Notes: generated from the letters alone by a model not told the origin. 64,000 nucleotides of DNA from Huaxiibacter chinensis (GCF_022171985.1 NZ_JAJVHF010000004.1:1-64000); one strand, 5' to 3'; shown: positions 20,031 to 33,900, counted from the stretch's first letter. Translations and numbers: made by a program.

Positions 20031-20495
20031 TTACTCGATGACGACCAGCGGCTCGTCAAATTCTACCGGCTGACCACTTTCGACCAGAATCGCTTTTACA
20101 GTGCCTGATTTATCGGCTTCGATTTGGTTCATCATTTTCATGGCTTCGACGATGCACAAGGTATCGCCTGCGTTGACTTTCTGACCGATTTCGATGAACG
20201 CTTTTGCGTCCGGGCTCGGGGTGCGGTAGAAAGTACCAACCATCGGGGAACGTACGATGTGGCCACTGATTTCTGCGGCTGCTGCAGCCGGCGCTTCTGC
20301 TGCCGGGGCAACGGCGTTAGCCAGAGCAGGTTGCTGCATCACAGGTGCAGCATAAGCCTGCTGCATCATTGGGAAGTTAGCTGCTGGCGCGGCACGACTG
20401 ATGCGTACAGACTCTTCGCCTTCAGAAATTTCCAGTTCGGAGATGCCTGATTCTTCAACCAGCTCGATCAGTTTTTTAATCTTACGAATATCCAT
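20031..20495 (-). CDS. accB: Biotin carboxyl carrier protein
   Basis: A 154-residue carrier. The N-terminal dimerising part is followed by an Ala/Pro-rich linker (about 40-78) and the C-terminal biotinyl domain with EAMKMMNQ, whose lysine (about residue 120) carries biotin. The thumb segment [16 protein letters not shown] is present. Two residues shorter than E. coli AccB, in the linker. In E. coli the protein represses its own operon; the promoter would lie within or upstream of aroQ. Confidence 0.97.
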   Translation of the reverse strand: MDIRKIKKLIELVEESGISELEISEGEESVRISRAAPAANFPMMQQAYAAPVMQQPALANAVAPAAEAPAAAAAEISGHIVRSPMVGTFYRTPSPDAKAFIEIGQKVNAGDTLCIVEAMKMMNQIEADKSGTVKAILVESGQPVEFDEPLVVIE

Positions 20496-20516
20496 GAGTG
20501 GGTTCCGTACTCTTGT

Positions 20517-20969
20517 TTAGTGTGATGGTGACAGGCGTTTGACCGCTGTCTGTAAAGCGTATGTATAACCGTCAGCGCCGAACCCGCAGATAACGCCAGA
20601 GGCAATATCAGACAGATAGGAATGATGGCGGAACGGCTCCCGGGCGTGCACATTACTCAGGTGGATCTCGATAAACGGGATACTCACCGCAAGCAGCGCA
20701 TCGCGAAGCGCAACACTGGTGTGCGTAAACGCGGCCGGATTAATCAGGATATAGTCCACAGTGTCTTTAGCCTGATGAATTCGGTCGATGAGTGCGTACT
20801 CCGCATTTGACTGAAAATGGTCAAGGTTCACATTGAGCCGTGCAGCTTCCTCGCCAAGACGGTTAACAATTTCTGTTAACGTCAGCGTGCCGTACTTCTC
20901 AGGTTCACGGGTACCGAGCATGTTCAGGTTCGGTCCGTTTAAAACTAAAATGTGAAACTTGTCAGCCAT
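20517..20969 (-). CDS. aroQ: Type II 3-dehydroquinate dehydratase
   Basis: A 150-residue dodecameric enzyme of the shikimate pathway. It shows [20 protein letters not shown] (with the active-site Tyr and Arg lid), NPAAFTHTS and the [18 protein letters not shown] segment holding the catalytic histidine. E. coli K-12 uses type I AroD for this step and lacks AroQ in the same form; several other enterics carry aroQ directly before accB, as here. The 20970-21203 gap should hold the aroQ-accBC promoters. Confidence 0.95.
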   Translation of the reverse strand: MADKFHILVLNGPNLNMLGTREPEKYGTLTLTEIVNRLGEEAARLNVNLDHFQSNAEYALIDRIHQAKDTVDYILINPAAFTHTSVALRDALLAVSIPFIEIHLSNVHAREPFRHHSYLSDIASGVICGFGADGYTYALQTAVKRLSPSH

Positions 20970-21203
20970 TGTGCCGCTATCTCCTGCGATTCTCCGGTAA
21001 AAAACAAAATATACCTTCGATGCGCAATTGTCACCCTTTCAGAGACCAAAAATCGCTGTCCGGAATGCCGGGGTCGCACATTATAACGATTTCGTAGCAT
21101 TTGGCAGCTAAATACTGGTCTTATCAGGGAAGATAATCAACCGCTATCCGAAAAAGAGTCGCGGTTGTCAGGCATTCTGCGGTAAAACGCACAGTTTCGA
21201 CGA

Positions 21204-21803
21204 TTAACGAAACCACTGGCGGAACTTTTTATAACGCCAGGCTAAAAGCGCCGCCGCCGCGAAGGCATAGAGGATGGGCTGGGGAGATAAGATCTTCACG
21301 GACCACAGATAATGGATGGGCGTGAGGATCGCCACCAGATAGACGAAGTTGTGCAGCAGTTGCCAACGTCTGCCCAGTTTTCGCTGCGCAAACTGTGTCG
21401 ACGTCAACGCCAGCGCCAGCAAAATAAACCAGCTGATGATACCCAGCGTTAAATAAGGACGCGAGATCAGCTCGCTTCCCAGTAACGACAGATTGTTGAT
21501 GCCCAGTTCCAGCAGGGTGTAGCTGGTCAGGTGCAGCGTCGCCCATGCAAAACACCATAACCCGAGTAACCGCCGGGTACGAATCAATAATGGCTGTTTA
21601 GCGTAACGCGCCAGCGGTGACACCAGCAAGGTCGCCAGTAAAAATTTCAGAGCCATCCTACCCGTAAAATGCTGGATATCTTTCGCCGGATCGGCGCTAA
21701 AAACGCCCTGACTGGCGGCCCAAAATAACCAGATAAAAGGAAGCAGGCCGGCAAGATGCAAAGCAACCTTGAGCCAGGTAATCTGTTTTGCAGTCAGGCG
21801 CAC
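21204..21803 (-). CDS. msrQ: Heme membrane subunit MsrQ of methionine sulfoxide reductase
   Basis: A 199-residue inner-membrane b-type heme protein that passes electrons from the quinone pool to MsrP. It has five to six hydrophobic helices with histidines in [25 protein letters not shown] and [19 protein letters not shown], the expected heme and quinone environment (ferric reductase-like fold). It starts with GTG immediately after the msrP stop and is about 12 residues shorter at the C-terminus than E. coli MsrQ. Confidence 0.94.
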   Translation of the reverse strand: MRLTAKQITWLKVALHLAGLLPFIWLFWAASQGVFSADPAKDIQHFTGRMALKFLLATLLVSPLARYAKQPLLIRTRRLLGLWCFAWATLHLTSYTLLELGINNLSLLGSELISRPYLTLGIISWFILLALALTSTQFAQRKLGRRWQLLHNFVYLVAILTPIHYLWSVKILSPQPILYAFAAAALLAWRYKKFRQWFR

Positions 21804-22805
21804 TCAGAAGCTCTCCCGTAAATTAAGGCCGCGATAAAGTGACGCCACTTCGTCAGCATACCCGTTAAAGAGCAGGGTAGGCTGACGTTTCACATCCAGC
21901 GCGCCGCCTGAGCCAATAAAACGTTCCGTGGCCTGCGACCAGCGAGGATGATCCACGTGCGGGTTTACGTTAGCGTAAAAGCCATATTCGTCGGGTGCCG
22001 CAAGGTTCCAGGTCGTCGGCGGGCGTTCGCGGGTGAGTTTAATACTGACAATCGATTTGATGCCTTTAAAGCCATACTTCCAGGGGACGGTTAAGCGAAT
22101 CGGTGCGCCGTTTTGCGGGGGCAGCGCTTTGCCATAAACGCCTACCGTCAGAAGCGTAAGCGGATGCATCGCTTCATCAATACGCAGCCCTTCTACATAC
22201 GGATACTCAAGGCCACCGCCGATGAACCGATCTTTCTGTCCAGGCATCTCGTCCGGAGCATAGCGCGTCTGAAAGGAGACATATTTTGCATTGCTGGTGG
22301 GTTCAACCAGCGCCAGCAGTTTATGCAACGGGAAGCCCACCCAGGGCACTACCATGGACCAGGCCTCTACGCAGCGCATGCGATAAATGCGTTCTTCCAG
22401 CGGAAAACGCGTGGTGAGATCGTGATGGTCCAGCGTCAGGGGTTTCGCCACCTCACCCTCGATTTTGAGCGTCCAGGGATCGGTTTTCATGCTCCCCGCG
22501 TTGGCCGCAGGATCGGCTTTATCCAGACCAAATTCGTAGAAGTTGTTATAGCCCGTCACTTTATCTTCAGGCGTTAAGGCCAGTTTATTCTGCCATTGTG
22601 CCGGTTTGGTAAAGTCGAGCGGCTGGCCGGAAGGGGCTTTTGGGCGATCGTTGCCTTTGAACCAGTCGAGAAGGTCGGCATGAGCCGCCGGGGAGAGCGT
22701 CAACGCGGTGGCGCTAATGCCCAGCATCTTTAAAATCTGGCGGCGTTGTAACATAAAGACAGATTCGGACGTTACGTCGGCTTCCGTCAATTTTCGGTTT
22801 TTCAT
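21804..22805 (-). CDS. msrP: Periplasmic methionine sulfoxide reductase catalytic subunit MsrP
   Basis: A 333-residue Tat-exported molybdopterin enzyme that repairs oxidised methionine in envelope proteins. A twin-arginine-type signal ([23 protein letters not shown]) opens the protein; the molybdenum cysteine lies in [15 protein letters not shown] near residue 145; the family C-terminus [14 protein letters not shown] is intact. The ATG at 22805 has GGAGG five bases upstream and matches the E. coli start; an ATG five codons earlier lies inside a strong hairpin. In E. coli K-12 msrPQ sits elsewhere, beside a copper/HOCl two-component system; none is adjacent here. Confidence 0.95.
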   Translation of the reverse strand: MKNRKLTEADVTSESVFMLQRRQILKMLGISATALTLSPAAHADLLDWFKGNDRPKAPSGQPLDFTKPAQWQNKLALTPEDKVTGYNNFYEFGLDKADPAANAGSMKTDPWTLKIEGEVAKPLTLDHHDLTTRFPLEERIYRMRCVEAWSMVVPWVGFPLHKLLALVEPTSNAKYVSFQTRYAPDEMPGQKDRFIGGGLEYPYVEGLRIDEAMHPLTLLTVGVYGKALPPQNGAPIRLTVPWKYGFKGIKSIVSIKLTRERPPTTWNLAAPDEYGFYANVNPHVDHPRWSQATERFIGSGGALDVKRQPTLLFNGYADEVASLYRGLNLRESF

Positions 22806-22809
22806 GGCT

Positions 22810-22846
22810 TCCTCCGTCATGCGGTTTTTCTAAGCATGACGGAGGA
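22810..22846 (-). promoter_or_regulatory. 13-bp inverted repeat covering the msrP ribosome binding site
   Basis: TCCTCCGTCATGC and GCATGACGGAGGA are perfect reverse complements around an 11-base loop. In the msrP mRNA the 3' arm contains the GGAGG that precedes the ATG at 22805. The hairpin would hide the ribosome binding site. The dyad could also be a protein operator. Confidence 0.75.
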
Positions 22847-22883
22847 GTGGATTTATCGCGAATATGTCACGAAAATTTGAAGA

Positions 22884-23858
22884 TTAGGCGATTTTAACCA
22901 GTGCACGACCGTGGAATTGATTGTTCATGATCTTCCCGGCAAATTCAGGGGCTTGTTCCAGGGAGATTTCTGTGGCGCTTTGGGTGTAGAACGACTCCGG
23001 TAAATCGCGGACCAGACGTTCCCATGCCTGAGCACGGCGGGACGCTGGCGTCATCACGGAATCCACACCCTGCAGTCGGACGTTACGCAGAATGAAGGGC
23101 ATTACGGTGGTGGGCAGCGCAAATCCACCCGCCAGACCGCAGGCGGCAACGCATCCACCATAGTTCATCTGCGCCAGTACCTTAGCGAGAACCTTATCGC
23201 CTACCGTGTCGATAGCCCCTGCCCAGACCTGTTTTTCGAGCGGGCGCGTCTCGGCAAACTCTTCACGCCCCAGAATACGATGCGCGCCAATGGAGCGCAG
23301 GTAGTCATGGGTACTTTCGCGACCCGACACCGCTGCAACCTGATAACCCAGGGCATGCAGCAGGGTGACCGCGGTGCTGCCTACGCCACCGCTGGCGCCC
23401 GTAACCACAATTTCACCCGATTCAGGGCGAATGCCGGCCTCTTCCAGCGCCATCACGCACAGCATGGCGGTGAAACCTGCGGTACCGATGATCATCGCTT
23501 TGCGTCCGTCCATCCCTTTTGGCATCGCCACCAGCCAGTCGCCTTTGACCCGCGCCTGGCCCGCCAGGCCGCCCCAGTGGTTTTCACCCACGCCCCAGCC
23601 GGTCAGCAACACTTGTTGTCCGGCATGAAAACGAGGGTCTTCACTGGCGCGCACGTGGCCCGAAAAATCGATTCCCGGCACCATAGGGAAATTTCGGATA
23701 ATTTTACCTTTGCCTGTAATGGCAAGCGCATCCTTGTAATTCAGGCTGGACCAGTCGATATCAATGGTCACGTCGCCCTCTGGCAGGCGGCTATCCTCAA
23801 CGGTTTGCACCGATGAAATCGTTTTACCGTCCTGCTGTTCTAAGATTAAAGCCTGCAT
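22884..23858 (-). CDS. acuI: Acrylyl-CoA reductase AcuI (YhdH), zinc-free MDR family
   Basis: A 324-residue NADPH-dependent medium-chain reductase that converts the toxic acrylyl-CoA to propionyl-CoA. The opening is MQALILEQQDGKT; NADPH site VTGASGGVGSTAV near residue 152; the SGRES block after it fits NADPH specificity. No structural or catalytic zinc cysteines are seen, as usual for the YhdH/AcuI branch. The start is set at 23858 by similarity to E. coli YhdH, with GAGG eight bases upstream. It is divergent from csrD. Confidence 0.94.
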   Translation of the reverse strand: MQALILEQQDGKTISSVQTVEDSRLPEGDVTIDIDWSSLNYKDALAITGKGKIIRNFPMVPGIDFSGHVRASEDPRFHAGQQVLLTGWGVGENHWGGLAGQARVKGDWLVAMPKGMDGRKAMIIGTAGFTAMLCVMALEEAGIRPESGEIVVTGASGGVGSTAVTLLHALGYQVAAVSGRESTHDYLRSIGAHRILGREEFAETRPLEKQVWAGAIDTVGDKVLAKVLAQMNYGGCVAACGLAGGFALPTTVMPFILRNVRLQGVDSVMTPASRRAQAWERLVRDLPESFYTQSATEISLEQAPEFAGKIMNNQFHGRALVKIA

Positions 23859-23967
23859 ACAGGTGTCCTCATTAAGCATGATGTTGGAAAGTGATGTGTG
23901 AGACTATACTCGCTGAATGAAACGCTATGCCGATTTAACGCAATAAATTGCCAGAAACCCCAGGTTT

Positions 23968-24000
23968 GTTAGTATGTCGCATTTGAAATGCAAGTTAGTA
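23968..24000. repeat. Candidate operator: palindrome flanked by direct repeats
   Basis: GCATTTGAAATGC (23979-23991) is a perfect 13-base palindrome. Two copies of GTTAGTA lie at 23968-23974 and 23994-24000, 26 bases apart. It is in the short divergent gap between acuI and csrD. The binding protein is unknown. Confidence 0.4.
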
Positions 24001-24039
24001 CTCACTCGCCGCCCTTAACCCCACGGAGTAATCTCAAGG

Positions 24040-25980
24040 ATGCGATTAACGACGAAATTCTCAGCTTTTATCACCTTGCTCACGGGGCTCACTATCCTTG
24101 TGACGCTCATCGGATGCTCGCTGAGTTTTTACAATGCGATTCAGGATAAGCTGAATAATCGTGTCGAATCCGTCGCCTCGGTCATTGACGCCAGGCTGGT
24201 AACATCAACCTTGCCCGCGATTGAGCAACAGCTGGATGAGCTGATGGTCCCGGTGGATATTGTTCAGATCGACATCTTACAGGGTAGCAAAGTCATTCTG
24301 AGCCATTCCCATCAGAGCAGCTATCGCCCGGCAGGCACCCTCGAGCAGTACCGCACAGTGACGGTGGAATCGATTAAAAGCCCGGGCATCACTCTCCGGC
24401 TATCTTACCAGGATCCCATGGCGAACTACTTTCGCTCGCTGATGACCACCGCCCCCCTGACCGCCGCCGTTGCCTTTATCGTCATTTTACTGTTCCTGGC
24501 CGTTCGCTGGCTTCGTCGGCAGCTTTCCGGGCAAGAGCTGCTGGAAAATCGATCCTTACGCATTCTTAACGGGGAGCGCGGCATTAACGTGCGGGGATCG
24601 GTCCATGAGTGGCCGACGCGCACGAGCAGCGCGCTGGATGTGCTGCTCTCAGAAATCCAGTTCGCCAGCGAGCAGCGTAGCCGGATGGATACCCTGATCC
24701 GCTCCTATGCCGCGCAGGATAATAAAACGGGGCTGAACAACAGGCTCTTTTTTAATAACCAACTGGCGACGCTGCTCGACGATCCGGAAAAAGTGGGATC
24801 GCATGGCGTGGTGATGATGATTCGCCTTCCGGATTTCGACCTCCTGCGCGATACCTGGGGACGCAAAGTAGCCGAAGATCATCTCTTTACGTTGATCAAT
24901 CTTCTCTCGACCTTTGTGATGCGCTATCCCGGCGCGCTGCTGGCGCGGTATCACCGCAGCGATTTTACGGTTCTGTTGCCGCATCGCACCTTAAAGGAGT
25001 CGGAAAGTATTGCCAGCCAGCTCCTTAAGGCCGTTGATGCCTTGCCCCCTTCTAAAATGCTCGACCGGGACGATATGGTGCACATCGGTATTTGCGCCTG
25101 GCGAGGAGGCCAGCACACTCAGCAGGTGATGGAGCATGCCGAGGCGGCCACGCGCAACGCCGTGCTGCAGGGCGCTAACGGTTGGGCGGTCTATGACGAC
25201 TCTCTGCCTGAGAAAGGACGGGGTAACGTGCGCTGGCGTACGCTCATTGAACAGATGCTCAGTCGCGGTGGCCCCAGGATTTATCAAAAGCCTGCTGTAT
25301 TACGTAATGGCGTCGTCCATCATCGCGAACTGATGTGCCGGATCTTTGACGGTAAAGAAGAGGTGGTGTTAGCGGAATTTCTGCCCATGGTTCTGCAGTT
25401 TGGCCTCTCGGAAGAGTATGACCGTCAACAAATTACGCGTCTGATTCCATTTTTATCTTTCTGGCCGGAGGAAAATCTGGCATTACAGGTGACGGTAGAG
25501 TCGCTTATTCGCCCGCGTTTTCAGCGCTGGCTGCGCGATGCGTTAATGCAATGCGAAAAATCGCAACGCAAGCGGATTATTTTTGAACTTGCAGAGGCGG
25601 ATGTTGGTCAACATATCAGCCGGTTACAGCCTGTGGTTCGATTAATGAATGCGCTCGGCGTTCGCGTCGCAGTGACACAGGCGGGATTAACCCTGGTCAG
25701 TACGCTCTGGATCAAAGAACTGGATGTGGAATTATTGAAGTTACATCCCGGGCTTATCAGGGATATTGAGAAGCGCACCGAAAACCAGCTTCTGGTACAG
25801 AGTCTGGTGGAGGCGTGTAAAGGAACGCGCACGCAGGTTTTCGCGACGGGCGTCCGCTCCCGTAGCGAATGGCAGATGCTGACGGAGCGCGGTGTGGCAG
25901 GAGGACAGGGCGATTTTATTGCGTCCTCTCAGGCGCTTGACAGCAATGTGAAAAAATATTTGCAAAGATACTCTGTTTGA
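24040..25980 (+). CDS. csrD: Regulator of CsrB/CsrC RNA decay, CsrD
   Basis: A 646-residue inner-membrane protein, same length as E. coli CsrD. Two transmembrane helices (about 8-30 and 137-157) flank a periplasmic part; a HAMP-like segment, a degenerate GGDEF domain (YHRSDF in place of GGDEF near residue 310) and a degenerate EAL domain (RELMCRIF in place of EAL) follow. CsrD does not make or break c-di-GMP; with RNase E it targets the small RNAs CsrB and CsrC and so affects CsrA. Located just before mreB, as in E. coli. Confidence 0.96.
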   Translation: MRLTTKFSAFITLLTGLTILVTLIGCSLSFYNAIQDKLNNRVESVASVIDARLVTSTLPAIEQQLDELMVPVDIVQIDILQGSKVILSHSHQSSYRPAGTLEQYRTVTVESIKSPGITLRLSYQDPMANYFRSLMTTAPLTAAVAFIVILLFLAVRWLRRQLSGQELLENRSLRILNGERGINVRGSVHEWPTRTSSALDVLLSEIQFASEQRSRMDTLIRSYAAQDNKTGLNNRLFFNNQLATLLDDPEKVGSHGVVMMIRLPDFDLLRDTWGRKVAEDHLFTLINLLSTFVMRYPGALLARYHRSDFTVLLPHRTLKESESIASQLLKAVDALPPSKMLDRDDMVHIGICAWRGGQHTQQVMEHAEAATRNAVLQGANGWAVYDDSLPEKGRGNVRWRTLIEQMLSRGGPRIYQKPAVLRNGVVHHRELMCRIFDGKEEVVLAEFLPMVLQFGLSEEYDRQQITRLIPFLSFWPEENLALQVTVESLIRPRFQRWLRDALMQCEKSQRKRIIFELAEADVGQHISRLQPVVRLMNALGVRVAVTQAGLTLVSTLWIKELDVELLKLHPGLIRDIEKRTENQLLVQSLVEACKGTRTQVFATGVRSRSEWQMLTERGVAGGQGDFIASSQALDSNVKKYLQRYSV

Positions 25981-26216
25981 CCTGCCGTTTACGTTGTTTT
26001 CACGTAGAATATCGCGCCTGTAGCTTTGAGTAAGACGAGCAAAACGCCAGTGAACGACCGGCAAAGTTACAAATAAACGTGAGGGACGCAGCTGTTTACT
26101 CAGCCCTGATGGAATCAGGTGAGCAATTTGTAACATGCGGTAACGTACTGCACTAATTTTCACCGTAGCAGATGATTCTTGCGCCTTGTCGCTGCTGCGT
26201 GTGGTTGGTAAAGTAA

Positions 26217-27305
<1,089 letters not shown>

Positions 27306-27315
27306 TCAGAAGTGA

Positions 27316-27337
27316 AAGGGTAGCCGTTGCTACCCTT
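27316..27337 (+). terminator. Hairpin between mreB and mreC, possible partial terminator
   Basis: AAGGGTAGC and GCTACCCTT form a perfect 9-bp stem with a CGTT loop, followed by CCTCTCT, a weak pyrimidine tail. It could attenuate read-through and keep MreB in excess over MreC and MreD, or protect the mreB 3' end. Confidence 0.6.
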
Positions 27338-27365
27338 CCTCTCTGACCGAGAAGACGCATAGCCT

Positions 27366-28870
<1,505 letters not shown>

Positions 28871-28879
28871 AAGGTTTCT

Positions 28880-29473
28880 ATGACGTCTTTATATCTTGCC
28901 TCTGGTTCCCCGCGTCGCCAGGAGTTGCTCACACAACTCGGTGTCTCGTTTGAACGTATCGTCACCGGTATTGAAGAAAAACGTGGCGAAAGCGAAAGCG
29001 CGCAACAGTACGTCTCCCGTTTAGCGCGTGAAAAGGCGCAGGCGGGCGTGGCGCAAACGCCGCGAGACCTGCCGGTGCTGGGGGCGGATACCATCGTGAT
29101 CTTCAACGGTGAGGTGCTGGAGAAACCGCGCGACGCCTGTCATGCGGCGCGTATGTTGCATAAATTATCCGGGCAAACGCACCAGGTGATGACGGCCGTA
29201 GCTCTGGCCGATAGCCAGCATGTGCTGGATTGCCTGGTGGTCACCGACGTTACGTTCAGAGTGCTGACCGATGAGGAGATCGCGGGCTACATCGCCAGCG
29301 GTGAACCAATGGATAAAGCAGGTGCATACGGTATTCAAGGGTTGGGTGGCTGTTTTGTCAGGAAGATAAATGGCAGCTATCACGCCGTGGTCGGCTTACC
29401 GCTGGTGGAAACGTATGAGTTGCTGAGCAATTTTAACTCACTGCGTGAGAGAAGGGATAATTATGACGGCTGA
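28880..29473 (+). CDS. yhdE: Maf-family nucleotide pyrophosphatase YhdE (dTTP/UTP)
   Basis: A 197-residue house-cleaning enzyme that hydrolyses dTTP, UTP and modified forms to monophosphates. The Maf signature [11 protein letters not shown] (residues 7-17) is the substrate loop, followed by LGADTIV and [25 protein letters not shown] near 155 is the second family motif. It overlaps rng by 11 bases, which implies coupled translation. Confidence 0.95.
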   Translation: MTSLYLASGSPRRQELLTQLGVSFERIVTGIEEKRGESESAQQYVSRLAREKAQAGVAQTPRDLPVLGADTIVIFNGEVLEKPRDACHAARMLHKLSGQTHQVMTAVALADSQHVLDCLVVTDVTFRVLTDEEIAGYIASGEPMDKAGAYGIQGLGGCFVRKINGSYHAVVGLPLVETYELLSNFNSLRERRDNYDG

Positions 29474-30932
29474 ATTGTTGGTAAACGTAACGCCTTCGGA
29501 AACCCGAGTGGCGTACATTGATGGCGGTATTCTCCAGGAAATTCATATTGAGCGCGAAGCGCGACGCGGAATCGTAGGCAATATCTACAAAGGTCGTGTG
29601 AGTCGTGTGCTACCCGGTATGCAGGCGGCATTTGTAGATATTGGACTCGACAAGGCGGCGTTTCTTCATGCCTCTGACATCATGCCACACACCGAATGTG
29701 TGGCGGGTGAAGAGCAAAAGCAGTTCACCGTGCGTGATATCTCTGAGCTGGTGCGTCAGGGCCAGGACCTGATGGTGCAGGTGGTGAAAGATCCGCTGGG
29801 CACCAAAGGCGCCCGCCTGACAACCGACATCACTCTCCCTTCCCGTTATCTCGTCTTTATGCCTGGCGCCTCGCATGTGGGTGTTTCTCAGCGTATTGAG
29901 AGCGAAAGCGAGCGCGAGCGCCTGAAAAAGGTGGTCGGCGAATACTGTGACGAGCAGGGCGGATTCATTATCCGTACCGCGGCCGAAGGGATCAGCGAAG
30001 AGGATCTCGCCTCGGATGCCGCGTACCTGAAACGCGTCTGGACCAAAGTGATGGAGCGCAAAAAACGCAACCAGACACGCTACCAGCTGTACGGTGAGCT
30101 GGCGCTGGCACAGCGCGTGTTGCGGGATTTTGCCGATGCGCAGCTTGACCGCATCCGCGTTGACTCCCGTCTGACCTACGATGCGCTGCTGGAATTCACC
30201 GCCGAATACATCCCGGAAATGCCGGGACTGCTGGAGCATTACTCAGGCCGGCAGCCTATCTTCGATCTCTATGATGTTGAAAACGAGATCCAGCGTGCGC
30301 TCGAGCGTAAAGTCGAGCTTAAATCCGGCGGTTATCTGATTATCGATCAGACCGAAGCGATGACGACGGTGGATATCAATACCGGGGCCTTTGTCGGCCA
30401 CCGTAACCTGGATGACACCATCTTCAATACCAACATCGAAGCGACCCAGGCGATTGCGCGCCAGCTTCGTTTGCGTAATCTGGGCGGCATTATCATTATC
30501 GACTTTATCGATATGAATAATGAGGATCACCGCCGCCGTGTGCTGCATTCGCTGGAGCAGGCCTTAAGCAAAGACCGGGTAAAAACCAGTATTAACGGTT
30601 TCTCGCAGCTGGGGCTGGTGGAAATGACGCGCAAGCGCACCCGTGAAAGCGTCGAACATGTGCTGTGCAACCAGTGTCCTGCCTGCCACGGACGCGGAAC
30701 GGTAAAGTCGGTTGAGACGGTCTGCTATGAAATCATGCGTGAAATTGTGCGCGTCCATCATGCTTACGACTCCGATCGTTTTCTGGTCTATGCTTCCCCT
30801 GCGGTGGCTGAAGCACTGAAAGGCGAAGAGTCTCATGCGCTGGCAGAAGTGGAAATCTTCGTTGGCAAACAGGTGAAAGTGCAGATCGAGCCGCTCTATA
30901 ACCAGGAGCAGTTTGACGTGGTGATGATGTAA
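29463..30932 (+). CDS. rng: Ribonuclease G
   Basis: A 489-residue endoribonuclease that matures the 16S rRNA 5' end and decays some mRNAs. It has an S1 domain in the N-terminal part ([23 protein letters not shown]), the RNase H-like catalytic core with metal-binding aspartates in [12 protein letters not shown] and IIIDFIDM, and the zinc-link [11 protein letters not shown] near residue 407. It lacks the long C-terminal scaffold of RNase E. The ATG at 29463 follows AAGGGA; the longer frame at 29445 has no such site. Confidence 0.97.
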   Translation: MTAELLVNVTPSETRVAYIDGGILQEIHIEREARRGIVGNIYKGRVSRVLPGMQAAFVDIGLDKAAFLHASDIMPHTECVAGEEQKQFTVRDISELVRQGQDLMVQVVKDPLGTKGARLTTDITLPSRYLVFMPGASHVGVSQRIESESERERLKKVVGEYCDEQGGFIIRTAAEGISEEDLASDAAYLKRVWTKVMERKKRNQTRYQLYGELALAQRVLRDFADAQLDRIRVDSRLTYDALLEFTAEYIPEMPGLLEHYSGRQPIFDLYDVENEIQRALERKVELKSGGYLIIDQTEAMTTVDINTGAFVGHRNLDDTIFNTNIEATQAIARQLRLRNLGGIIIIDFIDMNNEDHRRRVLHSLEQALSKDRVKTSINGFSQLGLVEMTRKRTRESVEHVLCNQCPACHGRGTVKSVETVCYEIMREIVRVHHAYDSDRFLVYASPAVAEALKGEESHALAEVEIFVGKQVKVQIEPLYNQEQFDVVMM

Positions 30933-30975
30933 AACGCAGCGTTGCTGCATGAGAACGGCTGACAAGGAGAGATGC

Positions 30976-33900
30976 GTGAGGCGATTGCCGGGGATTTTAC
31001 TGCTTACAGGGGCAACGCTGGTCGTGATTGTCGCGTTGCTCGTGAGTGGGCTACGCCTGCTTTTGCCCCATCTCGACAGCTGGCGCCCGCAGGTGCTGGC
31101 GAAAATTGAGAACGCCACGGGCGTACCCGTAGAAGCAAGCCAGTTGAGCGCCAACTGGCAAAACTTTGGCCCAACCCTGGACGCCCGGGATATTCATGCC
31201 AGCCTGAAAGATGGCGGCTTCCTCAAAATTAAACGCGTGACGCTGGCGCTGGACGTGTGGCAAAGCCTGCTGCACCTGCGCTGGCAATTCCGCGATCTCA
31301 CCTTTTATCAACTTCAGTTTTACACCAATACGCCGCTGCGTAACGACGAGAAAAGCGAGGGGATCGAGACCAATCGCATTAGCGATCTCTTCCTGCGTCA
31401 GTTCGATCATTTTGATCTGCGCGACAGCGAGGTGAGCTTTCTCACGCTTTCCGGCCAGCGGGCGGAACTGGCGATCCCACAGCTAACCTGGCTCAACGGC
31501 AAAGATCGCCATCGCGCCGAAGGCCAGGTCAATCTCTCCAGTCTGAATGGTCAACACGGCATCATGCAGGTGCGGATGGATCTGCGTGATGACAACGGTC
31601 TGTTAAATAATGGCAAAGTCTGGCTACAGGCCGACGATATTGACGTTAAACCCTGGCTCGGTCGGTGGATGCAGGATAACGTCGCGTTACAGCGCGCGCG
31701 GTTTAGCGTGGAAGGCTGGCTGACGCTGACCAACGGCGATATTGCCGCCGGTGACGTCTGGCTCAAGCAAGGCGGCGCATCCTGGAAAGGTGACGATCGG
31801 CTGCATGAAATGTCGGTTGATCATCTTACCGCCCATGTCACCCGACAGGGCGAAAGCTGGCAGTTCTCTATTCCTGATACCCGCATCACCATGGACGGCA
31901 AAGCCTGGCCGCGTGGAGCCCTGACCATGGCGTGGGTGCCTGAACAAACGGTGGGCGGCGTCGCCAATAAGCGCAGTGATGAACTGCGAATCCGCGCCAG
32001 CAATCTCGAGTTATCCGGTCTTGAAGGGTTACGCCCGATTGCGAGCCGCATGGCCCCCTCCCTCGGCGAAGTGTGGCAGGCGACGCAGCCCTACGGAAAG
32101 ATTGACGCACTGGCGCTGGATATTCCCCTACAGGCAACAGAAAAAACCCGTTTTCAGGCGTCGTGGAAAGACCTCGGCTGGAAGCAGTGGAAAATGCTGC
32201 CAGGCGCGAACCATTTCAACGGCACCCTTGAGGGCAGTGCAGAAAACGGTCGTCTGACCGTGCAGATGGCCAATGCCAAAATGCCTTATGAAACGGTCTT
32301 CCGCGCCCCCCTTGAGATTGAAAAAGGCCATGCGACCCTCAACTGGCTTAAGAATGAGAAAGGCTTCCAGCTCGATGGCCGTGATATCGATGTGAAAGCC
32401 ACCGCTCTCCGTGCGCGCGGTGATTTCCGCTATCTTCAGCCTGCGGGCGACGAACCCTGGCTGGGCATTCTGGCGGGGATCAGCACCGACGACGGTGCCC
32501 AGGCCTGGCGCTACTTCCCTGAAAACCTGATGGGAAAAGCGCTGGTGGATTATCTGAGCGGCGCCATCCAGGGCGGGCAGGCCGATAACGCGACGCTGGT
32601 TTATGGCGGCAATCCTCATCTCTTCCCCTATAAACACAATGAAGGCCAGTTTGAAGTGCTGGTCCCGCTGCGCAATGCCACTTTTGCGTTTCAGCCAGAC
32701 TGGCCCGCGTTGAAAAACCTGGATATCGAACTCGACTTTATCAATGACGGGCTGTGGATGAAGTCTGACAAAGTGGCGCTGGGCGGTGTCGAGGCCAGCA
32801 ACCTGACCGCCGTCATTCCTGACTACTCGAAAGAAAAGCTGATTGTTGATGCTGATATTAACGGCCCGGGTAAAGCGGTCGGCCCTTACTTTGAGGAGAC
32901 GCCGCTGAAAGACTCGCTCGCCGCGACGCTCAAAGAGCTGCAGCTTGATGGCGATGTGAAAGCGCGCCTGAATCTGGACATTCCGCTGGATGGCGAAATG
33001 ACGACCGCGAAAGGCGACGTTGTCCTGAACGATAACAGCCTCTTTATCAAGCCGCTTAATAGCACCCTGAAAAATCTGACCGGCAAATTCAGCTTTACCA
33101 ACGGCAATTTGCGCAGCGAGCCGATGAAAGCGACCTGGTTTAACCAGCCGCTGAATGTCGATTTCTCCACCACGGAAGGCGAAAAAGCGTATCAGGTGGC
33201 GGTAAACATGGATGCAAACTGGCAGCCTTCACGCATGGACGTGCTGCCTAAACCGATTGCGGAATCCATCGACGGTTCGGTGTCATGGAAAGGGAAAGTG
33301 GGCATAGATTTACCCTACCATGCGGATGCGCGCTACGCGGTGGATATCGCGGGCGATCTGAAAAATGTAAGCAGTCACTTACCCGCTCCACTGGCGAAAC
33401 CGTCTGGTCAGGCTTTACCCGTCAATATTAACGTTAAAGGGGATTTAAAAAGCTTTGCTCTCACGGGTAACGCCAACGGGGATAATCACTTTAACAGCCG
33501 TTGGCTCCTGGGCCGCAAGCTGACGCTCGATCGGGCCATCTGGACGACAGACAGCCAGACCTTGCCACCGCTGCCAGAACAGCAGGGCATTGAGCTGAAT
33601 TTACCCGCACTCGATGGCGCGCAGTGGCTGGCTCTGTTCAACAAAGGTGTGGGACAAAACGTCGATGAGGCAGCTCAGTTCCCGCAGAAAGTGACCCTCC
33701 GTACCCCGGCCCTGACGTTGGGTGGCCAGCAGTGGAATAACCTGAGTATCGTTTCTGAACCTTCGGCGAATGGCTCAAAAGTTGAAGCGAAAGGACGAGA
33801 AATCAATGGCTCGTTGATAATGCGTGACAACGGCCCCTGGCAGGCGGATGTACGTTATCTCTATTACAACCCGGCAAGCGCCACGCCCAAAGACAATGCA

